Below are positions 24,201-30,324 of a DNA stretch of 64,000 nucleotides, piece by piece. Within the stretch, counting starts at the first letter, position 1, and every line of letters starts with the position of its first letter. Under the pieces are notes generated by a model. It was not told the DNA's origin. It did not search any database and saw only the letters and a program-made list of their open reading frames with translations. Source of the DNA: Platycnemis pennipes (lineage: Eukaryota; Arthropoda; Insecta; Odonata; Platycnemididae); NCBI GenBank assembly GCA_933228895.1, contig OW121852.1:57454872-57518871 (forward strand). The letters are read 5' to 3'. A program made the position numbers and the translations under genes.

Positions 24201-27200
24201 GCGATGTGGGAGAATGTGTATTTAGTTAAATTACAAATTTACGTTTTCTTTACTCGTTGGCAACTCTGTGGACTCGTGGTTACAAAGCCGAACGCATTTT
24301 ATGTCAGATTGGTTTCATATGGCAGAAATGCTGTATGTGAGCAGTTAAATAAATAAAAATAAATAAATATTTTATGAGCTACGATTCCTACTATTCAAAG
24401 TCGTCCTTACTATTGTAGCATTGAAAAATGAGATATCGTTCAGGTAATACATTCAGTGCATAATGTATTCGGCGACGATGATTAATTAGATGTTTAACTT
24501 TGACAAGGAGCGCCGGAAAACGTTACTGTGATCCATCATTATTCGTATAAATGAGTAACTTTTTCACGTCGGGACCAAGATCCGAGGTTCGTAATTTTAA
24601 AACTTCGTTATTTCGTAATATCACGTACTGTTGCATACACTTAGATACCCTTTTGGTCAGGACCGAAGATTTTGCTTCGTAAAATCAAAATTTCATAATT
24701 TCGAAGTTCGTATTTTCGAGTTTCTACTGTATTCAAAATACATAGGACAATCTGATTTTACAAAACTTTTGATATCATGAAATAGCAAAATGTAGTTGTG
24801 GTCCAAAAGTGAAAAGATATCTAATTCTAATGAAGTAGACCACGAGAATGAAGGAATATTCAAAATGTATAAGACAATCTGTAATAACAAAATATATGAT
24901 ACGTATCATGAAATAGCAAAATGTAGCTGTGATCATGGGCGTAGCCACGGTGGGGCAGGGTGGGGCGCTTCCCCCCCCAGGCTCATTAGTCAAATGAAAA
25001 ATTACAGGTCAACTAGCTGAAGGTGCCTGTTGACATTCAACAAGAGAGAGACATATAATAAATACAAATTGCATTAAAAATCTTAATATTATTCATGAAG
25101 GGGCAAAAACAAACTTTTGTTATGGAACGTTAACTTATTTTTGCCATCCCCTGGAGAATATCCTGGCTACGCCACTGGCTGTGGTCACAAAGTGAAAAGA
25201 TATCTAATTCCAATGAAGTAGACCATGGGAATGAAGCATTACATACGAAAAGAAATATACTGAATAAACTTGTGTATCACGCTGTAAGATGCCATTTAAG
25301 ATGTGCACCCCACTTTTATAAGCGTAAAAATAAAAAATAATTGGGGCCTTTTACTGCCAATGAGCCAACATATATTCCCTGTATGGTTGTGTGAAAACTG
25401 CCAAGGGCCGATATATCGCTCAACTTACATTGCATCATTACATATTTGTAATATTATATTTCCATAGTATTTGAACATCTCTTATAAAAATATAAAGTTT
25501 TAAAATTAAATACATTGATTTTTTAGCTGATATCTGTTTTCTTGGGTTTTCACCTTCTATAACATTGAAAAATATAGTTTAAAATTCTATTAAGACATTA
25601 CTACCCTTCCTTGTCTTCCTTTCAGGCTGGAGATAATATCCCTTTGAGAGTGATGCTTCTTTTGATGGATGAAGTCTTTGATCTTCAAAGTCGCAACCAG
25701 TGGCTAAGGAGGAGAATTGTTACCCTACTCCGTCAAGTGGTGAAGGCCATGTTTGGAGACATAGTCAATAGGAGGATAGTTGATTATATAGGCTGGGCTA
25801 CTAGTCCAGAGCGTGTTGCTGAGTACCTGAGGGCGTTCAAGTGAGTTGGACCTGCTTCTCTATTTCCGATCCCTATGAGTTCTGCCTTACATAGCAAATG
25901 ACCAATTAAAGCACAGAGGGAATGTGACAATACTGTATTTAAATGTAATGTTCTCACAATATCACTTTGGGCATGGAGAAGTCAACTGCAATGCTAGTTA
26001 AACTGTCATCCATCCAAGAACAGCTCTTATAATATCCATGGAAGGATATGTATAAAAATATACATGGAAGGAACTCCACAACCTTGAAGTGCATTTAAAT
26101 GATCAGGAAAGCCTTAGTATCAAATTATTATCAATCGTTATTATCTGAATACATTGCTCTCCAGTGCATTCAAGATTGACGTAAGGGTTATACCTTAATG
26201 TCCTGTTTATAATGTTGTGCTATAAATGATATCCTCTATTAACTCAATAAAATCTGTGAGTTATTTGTTGAGTGAAATTGCTGTTTCATTATTATTCTTT
26301 ATCCAGAGTTCTATGTATTTAGAGGTTTCTAAATTATTTGCAGGCAGTCCTTTTGGCCAAATGGCTGCCGAGCCCCACCATCTGAACCCCGTTCTGAGGA
26401 AACTCGAATGAGGACCAGAGTGGCTGCAAAAATTGCTCTTCTCTCTAGTCTGTCAGGTAAGACCTTGTTTGCCAGTAAGCACTGAAATGATGGAAGATGG
26501 TTGTTGAAATACTGTCCCTGATGAGAGATAAGCTCATTTACTTTGTTTCAGCATATCTGTTATTAATTACATAATGCCATTGGAGAGATAATATTCATTG
26601 AATCATGTAAAATTAATGGAACAAAACCAGTTCTTTATTATTCTGAATCATGTTACCTGTGTCTTGAAGTTGTTTGGCTGGACAAAGGCCAAAGTCATTA
26701 TCATCATTAATCAGTCACTAATCTGCAGCTTTCAAGAGCACATATTTTGAATTTTGGCTGATAAAATTTGAGATGTTCTGGTAAAAGCCATTTAGTTTAT
26801 TTTAAAAAAATTTATTTAAAAGTTCATTCTGGCACTGCCTTTAAGTAGCCTGACTAGTTGAGGTACTAAGTACTTTTTACTGGCTTCGATCATCTGAGAC
26901 ATTCCATGAATCAGCATTTTCTGCAGTCCAGCACGTAGTACTAATTGTTACTACTGATGGCTTCCTTTAGTAATACAAGTTTTATAATGCCTTATAATCC
27001 ATGTGAGTATGCATTGGTGGACAAAAATGAAATTTTTTTAACTTAATGAAATACGTTTTTGTGAAGAACAATGCGAAGAAAATTTTTTGACCCAATGTCT
27101 TCCTAGAATAGCAGAGAAATTTCTACTTCCTGTTCAAAATAATGAATATTTTTGTATTCTTACTTTAGCTATCTCTAGGGTTTATTGTGAAGGGTTTCTG

Positions 27201-30200
27201 AAGAATTGCTGTTTTTGAATTGAATTTTTCAATAGGTGTTGTATATTTTTTTTTTATCAATAGAGTTGGAAATGCATAGTGATCAAGCCTAATTAAATGT
27301 ATTCAAGGTGTCTACCAGTCGGGAAAAGTCTGGATTTTATTAACGTCGGGAAAAATCTGGAAAAGGTTGGGAATTCGCTGAAAAATAATCAAAAATCAGG
27401 AAAAATGGTTGCTTGCAAATCGTCAGGATAAAAATTGGAACAGCAGACATAGCATTACGAAATGAGATATTGTTTCCCTTTTTCTTTATTTGTCATTATC
27501 AAAGAGGTGTTATTTTAAACCTCCCTGGTCAGTATTTGTAAATTTGTGACTTTCGTCGTTCGATTGCACTAGACATGGGCACCGTTTCCTGCATGCCGCC
27601 GCGTGACAAATCGGTTTGGTCGGTTGCAGGTTGAAGATCGTATACTTCCCTCCTGCCCATGAATGCTATTTCGAAACAATGACCTTGACCGTGGTTATTA
27701 CAACGCTCCCAAAGATTCAGGCGATCCATAGATCGTACCCAAGTACGATTGTGACATTTTTTGTTTTGCCATGCCTCTGAGGGTGTAACTCGATTAAATT
27801 CCACTAGAAATATCATTTTTAAACCGTCATGTTCTAAGTTTCTATGCTGCGCATCATCATAATCGGGTGGGATTAATTAATTTTACTGTGGAATTGGAAT
27901 GTTTTCTTTCTCTCATCCATTCAGTAAAGCCTACCGTTTGCCATTTTGTTATTAGCATTTCCCATTGAATTGTGTTGCTTTTATACGCAAGCATAATGTC
28001 TTCGTGAAAGAACAGAGATCAGCCCCTGGAAAGTAAAACATTATATTACGTTTTGGTGTTTTCCTGGTGGATTAGATGAGTGAAAGTTTCTCGGGTCTTC
28101 CACCGGGTCAAAGGCTCCATCTCTGCCTACATTTCCGAAAACGACTAGTTTTCCATCTTCAGGGCTTTGAAGATGTCCCTGGCTCGCAGCCCTGAAGATG
28201 GAAAACGAGTCGTTTTCCAAAGCATAGCAGAGATGGAGCCTTTATCCCGGTAGAAGACCCGAGAAACTTTCACTCAACATATTACGTTGTCGCCAACGAT
28301 GCCATACGGGCTGCCGCCGACGAATATGTCGTTAGCTCCTGGATGATATACTGGAGAACTCGCCATTTGCCAACTAGTGCGGTGGAATGTCTTTGTTATT
28401 CATCTGATGGCGAGCTCGATAGCTCGAAAGCCGCCGGAAAGTCTAGTTCATCTGTCGGCATGCGCGAGTTTGCAACAAAATCGTTCGTTTTTACTGGAGA
28501 ACTCGGCATTCGCCAGCTTGAGTTGAGTTGGTTCGTCAGTCTTCGAGTTGGTGTGTGTTAAAGAGGTGCCTTTGGTTGGACTGGTGACTGACATCATTTC
28601 ATTCAAAGGCTCCTTTCACACGGCACGGCGCGAACCCGACTGCCGTGTACGGCGCACAGTGGTGCAGGATCCCGAATACTTGGTATTTATGAGTTTGGTA
28701 TTGGTATTATTAGAAAAACTTTCTATATAGGGTTTTTGTGCATATACGTTGGATGCACCGATTGACGAATTAAAAACCATCTTAAGTAAGGACATATCGC
28801 TGTTGCTACTCTTCTAGTAGATAAGATAAAATGTTGCACTGGTAACAAGTGCATCATTTGAGAAGGAGCAGGCACTGCTTCACCTTCAATTCTCTCTAAT
28901 ATAACATGTATTGCCCTGATTCTTGTTCTGAAAAAATGGTTTTGTAACTGAAGGTGAGTGCTATTAATTGTTTATTAATATATTGCAAATATAATTTGAA
29001 AAAATTATTTTTTTACATAATTTCTTGTTCAAAAATAAAGAAAATTTTTTGAAAATTCACTTATATTTTTGCAAAATAATTAATTTGTGAAAATATTAAC
29101 ATCGAATTTGTGTTCAGATATCGTGAAAACCTTTGTGCTATAATTTTGAATGAAACGAGAATTTTGAGTTTGTGTAAATCCAAGTAATAAAAATATTGCA
29201 AATACTCTTGTGAAAAAAGTAATTGGCGAAAATATGAAGATCAAATTAGCATTCAGCGACTGAGAAAACGTATATTTGTTCACATTAATCGTTATGTTTT
29301 AAGTAAGACTTAATTTAAGTAAAAAAATTGCAAAACTTTTTGCGAAAAAATTAGTTTACAAAAGTTTTGAATCTAAATTCATATTCAATGACTTCGAAAA
29401 CCTATATAGACCAAATTTCATATAAATTGAACATTTTTTAATCCAAAATACCAATTATTAGAGATCCCGCACTTCTGTGCGGTGTGCCGCCATGCATTCC
29501 TCAAAAACAGCCGTGAATATCACAGTACAGTCCATTTCGAGTATGCGGCATTTTAATTTCTAATAGGAATTTAATCATGAATGAAGTAGATAAGGTGCTG
29601 TGCTTGTACTTTTAATAATGTGGATATAATAAGATGGCTAATTCCAAGTGAAAAATTGGACAGGACTGGGCATTGAACTATTGACCGTCACGATGACACA
29701 TTAAGAAGTTAGCCTTTTTGGTCTGGAATTTTAAAATTTTTGTCTTGAAAAGTCTTGAATTTCTTTTTCATATATTAGTAGACACCATGTGTATTCCAAA
29801 TATGTAGTCTATCAATAAATGAGTTTTCAATGCATTGGTGTTATAAAAGGTCCAATACAGTTTGAAATTATGAAGTATCATGAATCAAATGTGGAAGAAC
29901 TGATGTTGAGGACCATGCTTGACTCAGGTTTTTCAGATGTTAATCATTCTCTCTCTCTCCCACAGATGAGCTCAAACACATTATTGGCAGTGAGACCACT
30001 CGACGGGGTCTGAGCACAGTGTTTGATGCCTTCCAGTGTCCATCCCTTAACAGGCGGCTCTGTTTTGCTCTTGTCGAAGGATTCCTCACTAATCTCTTTC
30101 CAGAACGGACTCTTCCTCGTGTTTTCCAGAAACTTCACTCCCGTTCAGTGCGGAAAGCGAAGCAAATGCCCATGAAGCCCCCTCCCTCTGTGAATTCTGT

Positions 30201-30324
30201 TGGTAGCTTTGAAACTAGGACACAAATGGAACGTCCAAGTATTCCTGTGCCCTCCACAACCATTCATGCACCTCAGCCAAATAGGTTATTGAAGCAGTTG
30301 CAGGCTCAAGGTAGAAGAAGGTGA
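2..30324 (+). CDS. SNX13: Sorting nexin 13 (SNX13), C-terminal part, seven exons, 5' partial
   Basis: The joined exons 2-203, 5281-5423, 10786-11010, 21095-21304, 25626-25840, 26344-26456 and 29966-30324 total 1467 bases (488 residues plus TGA), and every junction phase agrees. The order is a Ser/Thr/Pro-rich linker, a PX domain (starting GVVNDRGKTYGIYAIHV, with RRYSDF), a linker, and a Nexin_C domain with NIPLRVMLLLMDEVFDL, NQWLRRRIV, MRTRVAAK, DELKHIIGSETTR and LHSRS. These blocks are those of SNX13 rather than SNX14, SNX19 or SNX25, judged from family knowledge without a search. SNX13-type proteins are membrane-anchored PXA-RGS-PX-Nexin_C proteins. They bind phosphoinositides and act at ER/endolysosome contacts and in endosomal sorting; a GAP activity for Gs-alpha has been reported for the RGS domain. 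The N-terminal half lies outside the window. The gene carries very long, transposon-filled introns. Confidence 0.93.
204..1111. other. SNX13 intron 1, first part: no recognised feature
   Basis: AT-rich non-coding sequence. The small open frames here show no domain resemblance and have no splice or codon evidence. Confidence 0.5.
1112..1552. mobile_element. Tigger/pogo-type MITE, 441 bp
   Basis: The ends are inverted repeats: TACAGTAAACTTCTGATTTT at the left, and the reverse complement of the right end begins TACAGTAAACTCTTGATTAT. Both ends are bounded by TA, the target duplication of the Tc1/mariner/pogo superfamily, and CAGTA is the usual pogo/Tigger terminus. The interior contains no recognisable transposase, so this is a non-autonomous copy. 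It lies 473 bp from a larger element with related ends. Confidence 0.7.
1791..1985 (+). repeat. Possible degenerate tRNA-derived SINE
   Basis: A tRNA-like head with an A-box-like stretch (GGTGCATTGGCTAGTG) is followed at about 45 bases by a B-box-like GCTCAAATCCTG. The body contains GATGGGACATTAAA, a motif I associate with arthropod SINE bodies. It is too diverged to fold as a tRNA. A chance resemblance is possible. Confidence 0.35.
2026..5064 (+). mobile_element. pogo/Tigger DNA transposon, 3.04 kb, defective
   Basis: Terminal repeats begin TACAGTAAACCCCCATTAGT at the left; the right end, reverse-complemented, begins TACAGTAAAATCTCATTAAT. Both carry TA duplications. Repeated TTCGAA/AATTCG motifs fill the subterminal regions. 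The first half contains a broken Tigger transposase. Bases 3760-4990 are non-coding filler or a later insertion that I cannot identify. It sits in SNX13 intron 1 in the same orientation as the gene. Confidence 0.85.
2535..3753 (+). pseudogene. pogo/Tigger transposase pseudogene (DDE, PIP-box tail)
   Basis: Across frameshifts one can read the end of the CENP-B-type DNA-binding part (ATVKADMIALWAKNLNG), then the DDE core: IFNMNESRIFYNLLP (about 2745-2790), LTVVLCCNSDGSEKLQPLVIG, a YRAYKKAWMTAKLFLEWL block, and PLDQGIIYSLKGSYTKKLV (3114 on). The first catalytic Asp (N-x-D-E in relatives) is Asn, and the segment carrying the second (DNCPAH-type) is deleted or scrambled near 3025-3050. The third, in PLDQG, remains. 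A stop lies at 3294-3296. The intact C-terminal frame (3388-3753) is acidic and ends KQTTLDSFFLSKT, a PCNA-interacting PIP-box pattern known in pogo transposases. It cannot encode an active enzyme. Confidence 0.85.
5281..5423 (+). CDS. SNX13: SNX13 exon b: first half of PX domain
   Basis: The acceptor TATTACAG ends at 5280. The exon completes a Gly codon and encodes VVNDRGKTYGIYAIHVTKRY through HVYRRYSDFYDLYQKIKDR. The RRYSDF motif contains the Arg that contacts the phosphoinositide 3-phosphate in PX domains. The donor AGG|GTTAGC at 5424 is weaker than the other donors of this gene. The open frame reads on for about 20 codons into the intron, so intron retention would give a truncated PX domain. 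Confidence 0.9.
5424..6670. other. SNX13 intron 2, first part: mostly unassigned
   Basis: AT-rich intron sequence. Bases about 5890-6410 differ in composition and begin and end with similar inverted stretches (TACAGCGTACCTTGCAAGC and its imperfect complement near 6385-6405), so a small decayed MITE is possible. A B-box-like GGTTCGAGTCC lies near 6030 without a convincing A box. Confidence 0.3.
6680..7152 (-). mobile_element. APE-type LINE fragment (after RT), decayed
   Basis: Reading the minus strand through stops gives KLEEVKETYHLGKQN, NKNLLTAVNTGLEVW and MWSMLLIGTKG. These correspond to the post-RT region of arthropod LINEs (KLEEV..F.YLGS, then VWSxLLYGSE). The right edge abuts the TTAA of the piggyBac-type element at 7153. 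It is a 5'- and 3'-truncated remnant with no open frame. Confidence 0.5.
7153..8396. mobile_element. piggyBac-type non-autonomous element, 1236 bp plus TTAA duplications
   Basis: TTAA lies at 7153-7156 and 8393-8396. The element begins CCCTTTCGCTACG and its reverse-complemented right end begins CCCTTTCGCAACG, a 13 bp inverted repeat with one mismatch. TTAA duplications and CCC termini are diagnostic of piggyBac. Bases 7166-7290 are a subterminal direct repeat. I see no transposase; the minus frame 8100-8399 has no firm piggyBac motif. Confidence 0.85.
7166..7290. repeat. Subterminal direct repeat inside piggyBac-type element
   Basis: About two and a half copies of a roughly 50 bp unit containing CGAACGACGTTTTAA, then GTGTAAATTTTTCTAC, with point differences. 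Such repeats just inside the inverted repeat often serve as transposase binding sites. The right end shows no obvious matching array. Confidence 0.7.
9050..9905 (-). mobile_element. APE-type LINE fragment with RT motifs, decayed
   Basis: On the minus strand, through frameshifts, one reads AYVDLKKALNNLD (RT motif A, near 9690), LVDDIAVIEDTERGLKKTL (the xxDD box and following helix, near 9430), QINKKKTKV, then KLEVKEYCYLESLV and VWSMLLYCSGT (near 9060-9270). This is the same family as the 6680-7152, 35060-36010 and 53650-54090 remnants, so two copies of the post-RT segment lie in this intron. Confidence 0.65.
9906..10785. other. SNX13 intron 2, last part: no recognised feature
   Basis: AT-rich sequence with short, unsupported open frames. 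It ends in the pyrimidine tract and acceptor of the second PX exon. Confidence 0.5.
10786..11010 (+). CDS. SNX13: SNX13 exon c: second half of PX domain
   Basis: The acceptor ATTTACTTAG ends at 10785. The 75 whole codons start FDDLAKLTFPGKRTF and include LERRMKMLNDYLQILLQ, the C-terminal helices of the PX fold. LTFPGKRTF is the proline-containing loop that inserts in membranes in this domain family. The exon ends with the donor ACG|GTAGGC at 11011 in phase 0. It is followed by a 10 kb intron. Confidence 0.92.
11030..11125 (+). repeat. Possible SINE remnant
   Basis: AAGTTTGAATCCCAGTCAAG followed by a T-run and CTCTGTGGAAATC resembles, base for base with gaps, the B-box and body of the SINE at 51316-51416. 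Only this short part is present, right after the SNX13 donor at 11011. Confidence 0.25.
11670..12585 (+). mobile_element. mariner element, internally deleted, 912 bp plus TA duplications
   Basis: TA duplications lie at 11670-11671 and 12584-12585. Inverted repeats run about 27 bp: CAGGGTGTGTATTTTAATAA at the left, and AAGGGTGTGTATTTTGAGTA in the reverse complement of the right end. At 912 bp it is about 0.4 kb shorter than complete mariners. It lies in SNX13 intron 3 in the same orientation as the gene. Confidence 0.93.
11868..12512 (+). pseudogene. mariner transposase pseudogene
   Basis: The likely start ATG at 11868 opens MQQSIEQRNAIKFCTRLGKS, the first HTH of mariner transposases. An in-frame TAG at 12129 interrupts the protein after MEK, and the same frame goes on with AVHKVITEDLWMSKICAKLV to TAG 12510-12512. 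Between KDLLELA and KNGIVMIPQPPYS roughly 90-100 residues are missing, including the first catalytic Asp and the second (HDNA-type) Asp region. The third catalytic region reads YSLVLAPADFFLLPKVK, retaining the APAD Asp. The C-terminus (KCVDAEGAHFEDY) is complete. It is not functional. Confidence 0.92.
12586..13371. other. SNX13 intron 3 segment: no gene; GATACC-rich stretch
   Basis: Mostly unassigned AT-rich sequence. Bases 13228-13335 contain repeated CTCGATACC/GATACCG motifs in both orientations, which look like the end of an unidentified DNA transposon. Confidence 0.4.
13372..14645. repeat. Three-copy repeat with one inverted copy (foldback)
   Basis: A unit of about 200-230 bp occurs at 13372-13575 (+), 13845-14075 (+) and 14445-14645 (-). 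Shared landmarks are GACAAGGAGAGG, AAATAAAGAAATA, GGCTTTTTTCTCC, an AGAATG(T/C)CACG-like block, GTAGCCTACATT and GAGAGCTAGTG(T/C). Copies two and three are closest and face each other around 14090-14440. No protein is encoded. The family is unknown to me. Confidence 0.7.
14646..15461. other. SNX13 intron 3 segment: nothing recognised
   Basis: Very AT-rich sequence with no open frame, repeat edge or RNA signature that I can support. Confidence 0.5.
15475..15790. repeat. GTATC-rich palindrome and short tandem repeat cluster
   Basis: A perfect palindrome TTTCGTATC-TG-GATACGAAA lies at 15475-15494. At 15694-15780 a unit of about 23 bp (TCGTATCGGATATACGTATC plus three bases) is repeated at least twice, followed by a diverged copy with an extra insertion. 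Similar GTATC/GGATAC motifs recur at 16935-17100. The cluster may mark subterminal regions of one unidentified element spanning about 15.46-17.19 kb. Confidence 0.55.
15800..16930. other. SNX13 intron 3 segment: no gene
   Basis: Unassigned non-coding sequence. There is a short palindrome ACAAAGTTTAAACTTTGT near 16454-16471 and ATCGATT-type motifs at 16858-16915. Confidence 0.4.
17298..19010 (-). mobile_element. Decayed piggyBac element, at least its 3' part
   Basis: TTAA at 17298 is followed by CCCATTCACCGCAGCTTA, a plausible piggyBac end, on the 3' side of a minus-strand transposase remnant. I could not find the matching right end, so the extent beyond 19010 is uncertain and the N-terminal coding part appears deleted. 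Confidence 0.65.
18070..19004 (-). pseudogene. piggyBac transposase pseudogene (C-terminal half)
   Basis: The minus strand encodes WRGRLSFRQFILNKRHEYG, LYMLCEPNGFVL and HTEKVVKKLLQSYIN at 18790-19004. With frameshifts it continues VYMDSYYNSAAL (18740-18775), WKDRRDVLTISTEFNGDIIS, YNKNMGGVDKADQLISYY (18440-18505) and RWYIHWDF. It ends in a Cys/His region CRHCSKTGQRKDVQYHFVDC near 18100-18190, the place of the piggyBac C-terminal zinc-binding domain. Several frameshifts and stops inactivate it. Residues before the WRGR block are not found. Confidence 0.88.
19011..21094. other. SNX13 intron 3, last part: no supported gene
   Basis: A less AT-rich stretch at 19290-19680 has open frames on both strands, but neither shows a domain I can name. 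It could be N-terminal or regulatory debris of the piggyBac element. The rest is AT-rich intron. Confidence 0.4.
21095..21304 (+). CDS. SNX13: SNX13 exon d: PX to Nexin_C linker
   Basis: The acceptor GTTTCCATAG ends at 21094. The 70 codons begin LDNLVHPIRTSMRTMGNAVR and end GASLDVE before the donor GAG|GTATGG at 21305. The amphipathic block NPxRNSMRxxxNAVRSxPD is a conserved SNX13 feature; the remainder is a variable Ser/Gln-rich linker. Phases at both ends are 0. Confidence 0.9.
21411..24731. mobile_element. Large pogo-like element, 3.3 kb, no recognised transposase
   Basis: The left end reads TACAGTAGAAACTCGAAATT, and the reverse complement of the right end reads TACAGTAGAAACTCGAAAAT. Both are bounded by TA, and subterminal TTCG/ACGAAG motifs are scattered in both arms. 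The interior is heterogeneous: a G-rich block at 22970-23300, and a CG-rich patch at 24089-24215. A TACTCGTTGGCAACTCTGTG-containing segment occurs twice (23976 and 24251). No transposase is recognisable, so it is non-autonomous or carries captured DNA. Confidence 0.75.
24731..25245. repeat. Tandem duplication of about 127 bp, second copy split by a MITE
   Basis: The unit starts ATTCAAAATACATAGGACAA at 24731 and recurs with a few differences at 24858 (ATTCAAAATGTATAAGACAA). The shared part runs through CATGAAATAGCAAAATGTAG and GTGAAAAGATATCTAATTC. The second copy is interrupted at 24934-25177 and resumes at 25178. Confidence 0.8.
24934..25177. mobile_element. Small hAT-like MITE, 244 bp
   Basis: The ends are CATGGGCGTAGCCA and, reverse-complemented, CAGTGGCGTAGCCA. 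The 8 bp flanks GCTGTGAT (24926-24933) and GCTGTGGT (25178-25185) differ by one base, as expected of an old 8 bp target duplication. The interior has a C-run and no coding potential. Interruption of the duplicated unit confirms the borders. Confidence 0.8.
25626..25840 (+). CDS. SNX13: SNX13 exon e: start of Nexin_C domain
   Basis: The acceptor CCTTTCAG ends at 25625 and the donor CAA|GTGAGT starts at 25841, leaving phase 2. It encodes AGDNIPLRVMLLLMDEVFDL, the RNQWLRRR block and DYIGWATSPERVAEYLRAF. This is the most conserved part of the protein and gives the firmest family assignment. Confidence 0.96.
25841..26343. other. SNX13 intron 5 (503 bp): nothing recognised
   Basis: A short AT-rich intron between two Nexin_C exons without repeats. 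Confidence 0.7.
26344..26456 (+). CDS. SNX13: SNX13 exon f: middle of Nexin_C domain
   Basis: The acceptor TATTTGCAG ends at 26343 and the donor CAG|GTAAGA starts at 26457. The exon completes a Lys codon and encodes QSFWPNGCRAPPSEPRS and MRTRVAAKIALLSSLS. FWPNG and MRTRVA are hallmark Nexin_C blocks. It leaves phase 1, matching the last exon. Confidence 0.95.
26457..27304. other. SNX13 intron 6, first part: nothing recognised
   Basis: AT-rich sequence with no supported feature up to the target duplication of the next transposon. Confidence 0.5.
28077..28276. repeat. Long hairpin, arms about 88 bp
   Basis: TGAGTGAAAGTTTCTCGGGT at 28077 pairs with its complement ending at 28276. The arms then pair through GGCTCCATCTCTGC, a GAAAACGA(C/G)T block and CATCTTCAGGGCT, with a short loop near 28166-28186. 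Arms match closely with few mismatches and one-base gaps. CTGAAGATGGAAAACGAGTC is the style of Penelope-type 3' ends, so this could be two inverted element ends. Confidence 0.8.
29064..29410. repeat. Diverged tandem repeat, period about 130 bp, AT-rich
   Basis: Three copies start with TTGCAAA at about 29069, 29196 and 29330. Common landmarks in each are a GAAAATAT-like block, ATC-AATT, ATTCA and GAAAAC(C/G)TATAT. The copies are strongly diverged, suggesting an old minisatellite within the transposon. Confidence 0.55.
29966..30324 (+). CDS. SNX13: SNX13 terminal coding exon: end of Nexin_C and stop
   Basis: A pyrimidine-rich tract with CCCACAG ends at 29965. The exon completes an Asp codon, then encodes ELKHIIGSETTRRGLSTVFD, LNRRLCFALVEGFLTNLFP and KLHSRS. 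A basic, Pro/Gln-rich tail of about 50 residues ends at TGA 30322-30324. The Nexin_C domain is complete. The tail after LHSRS is longer than I expect for vertebrate SNX13 and looks clade-specific. Confidence 0.95.

Larger units (their letters stand above)
27305..29788. mobile_element. hAT-like DNA transposon, 2.5 kb, non-coding
   Basis: The left end AAGGTGTCTAC and the reverse-complemented right end ATGGTGTCTAC form short inverted repeats. Flanks ATGTATTC (27297-27304) and GTGTATTC (29789-29796) match in seven of eight positions. GTGTCTAC plus GGGAAAAGTCTGGAATT-like internal sequence resembles a repeat class common in insects, from memory. No transposase is visible. It contains a hairpin at 28077-28276 and a tandem repeat at 29064-29410, and abuts the last SNX13 exon by 169 bp. 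Confidence 0.6.
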
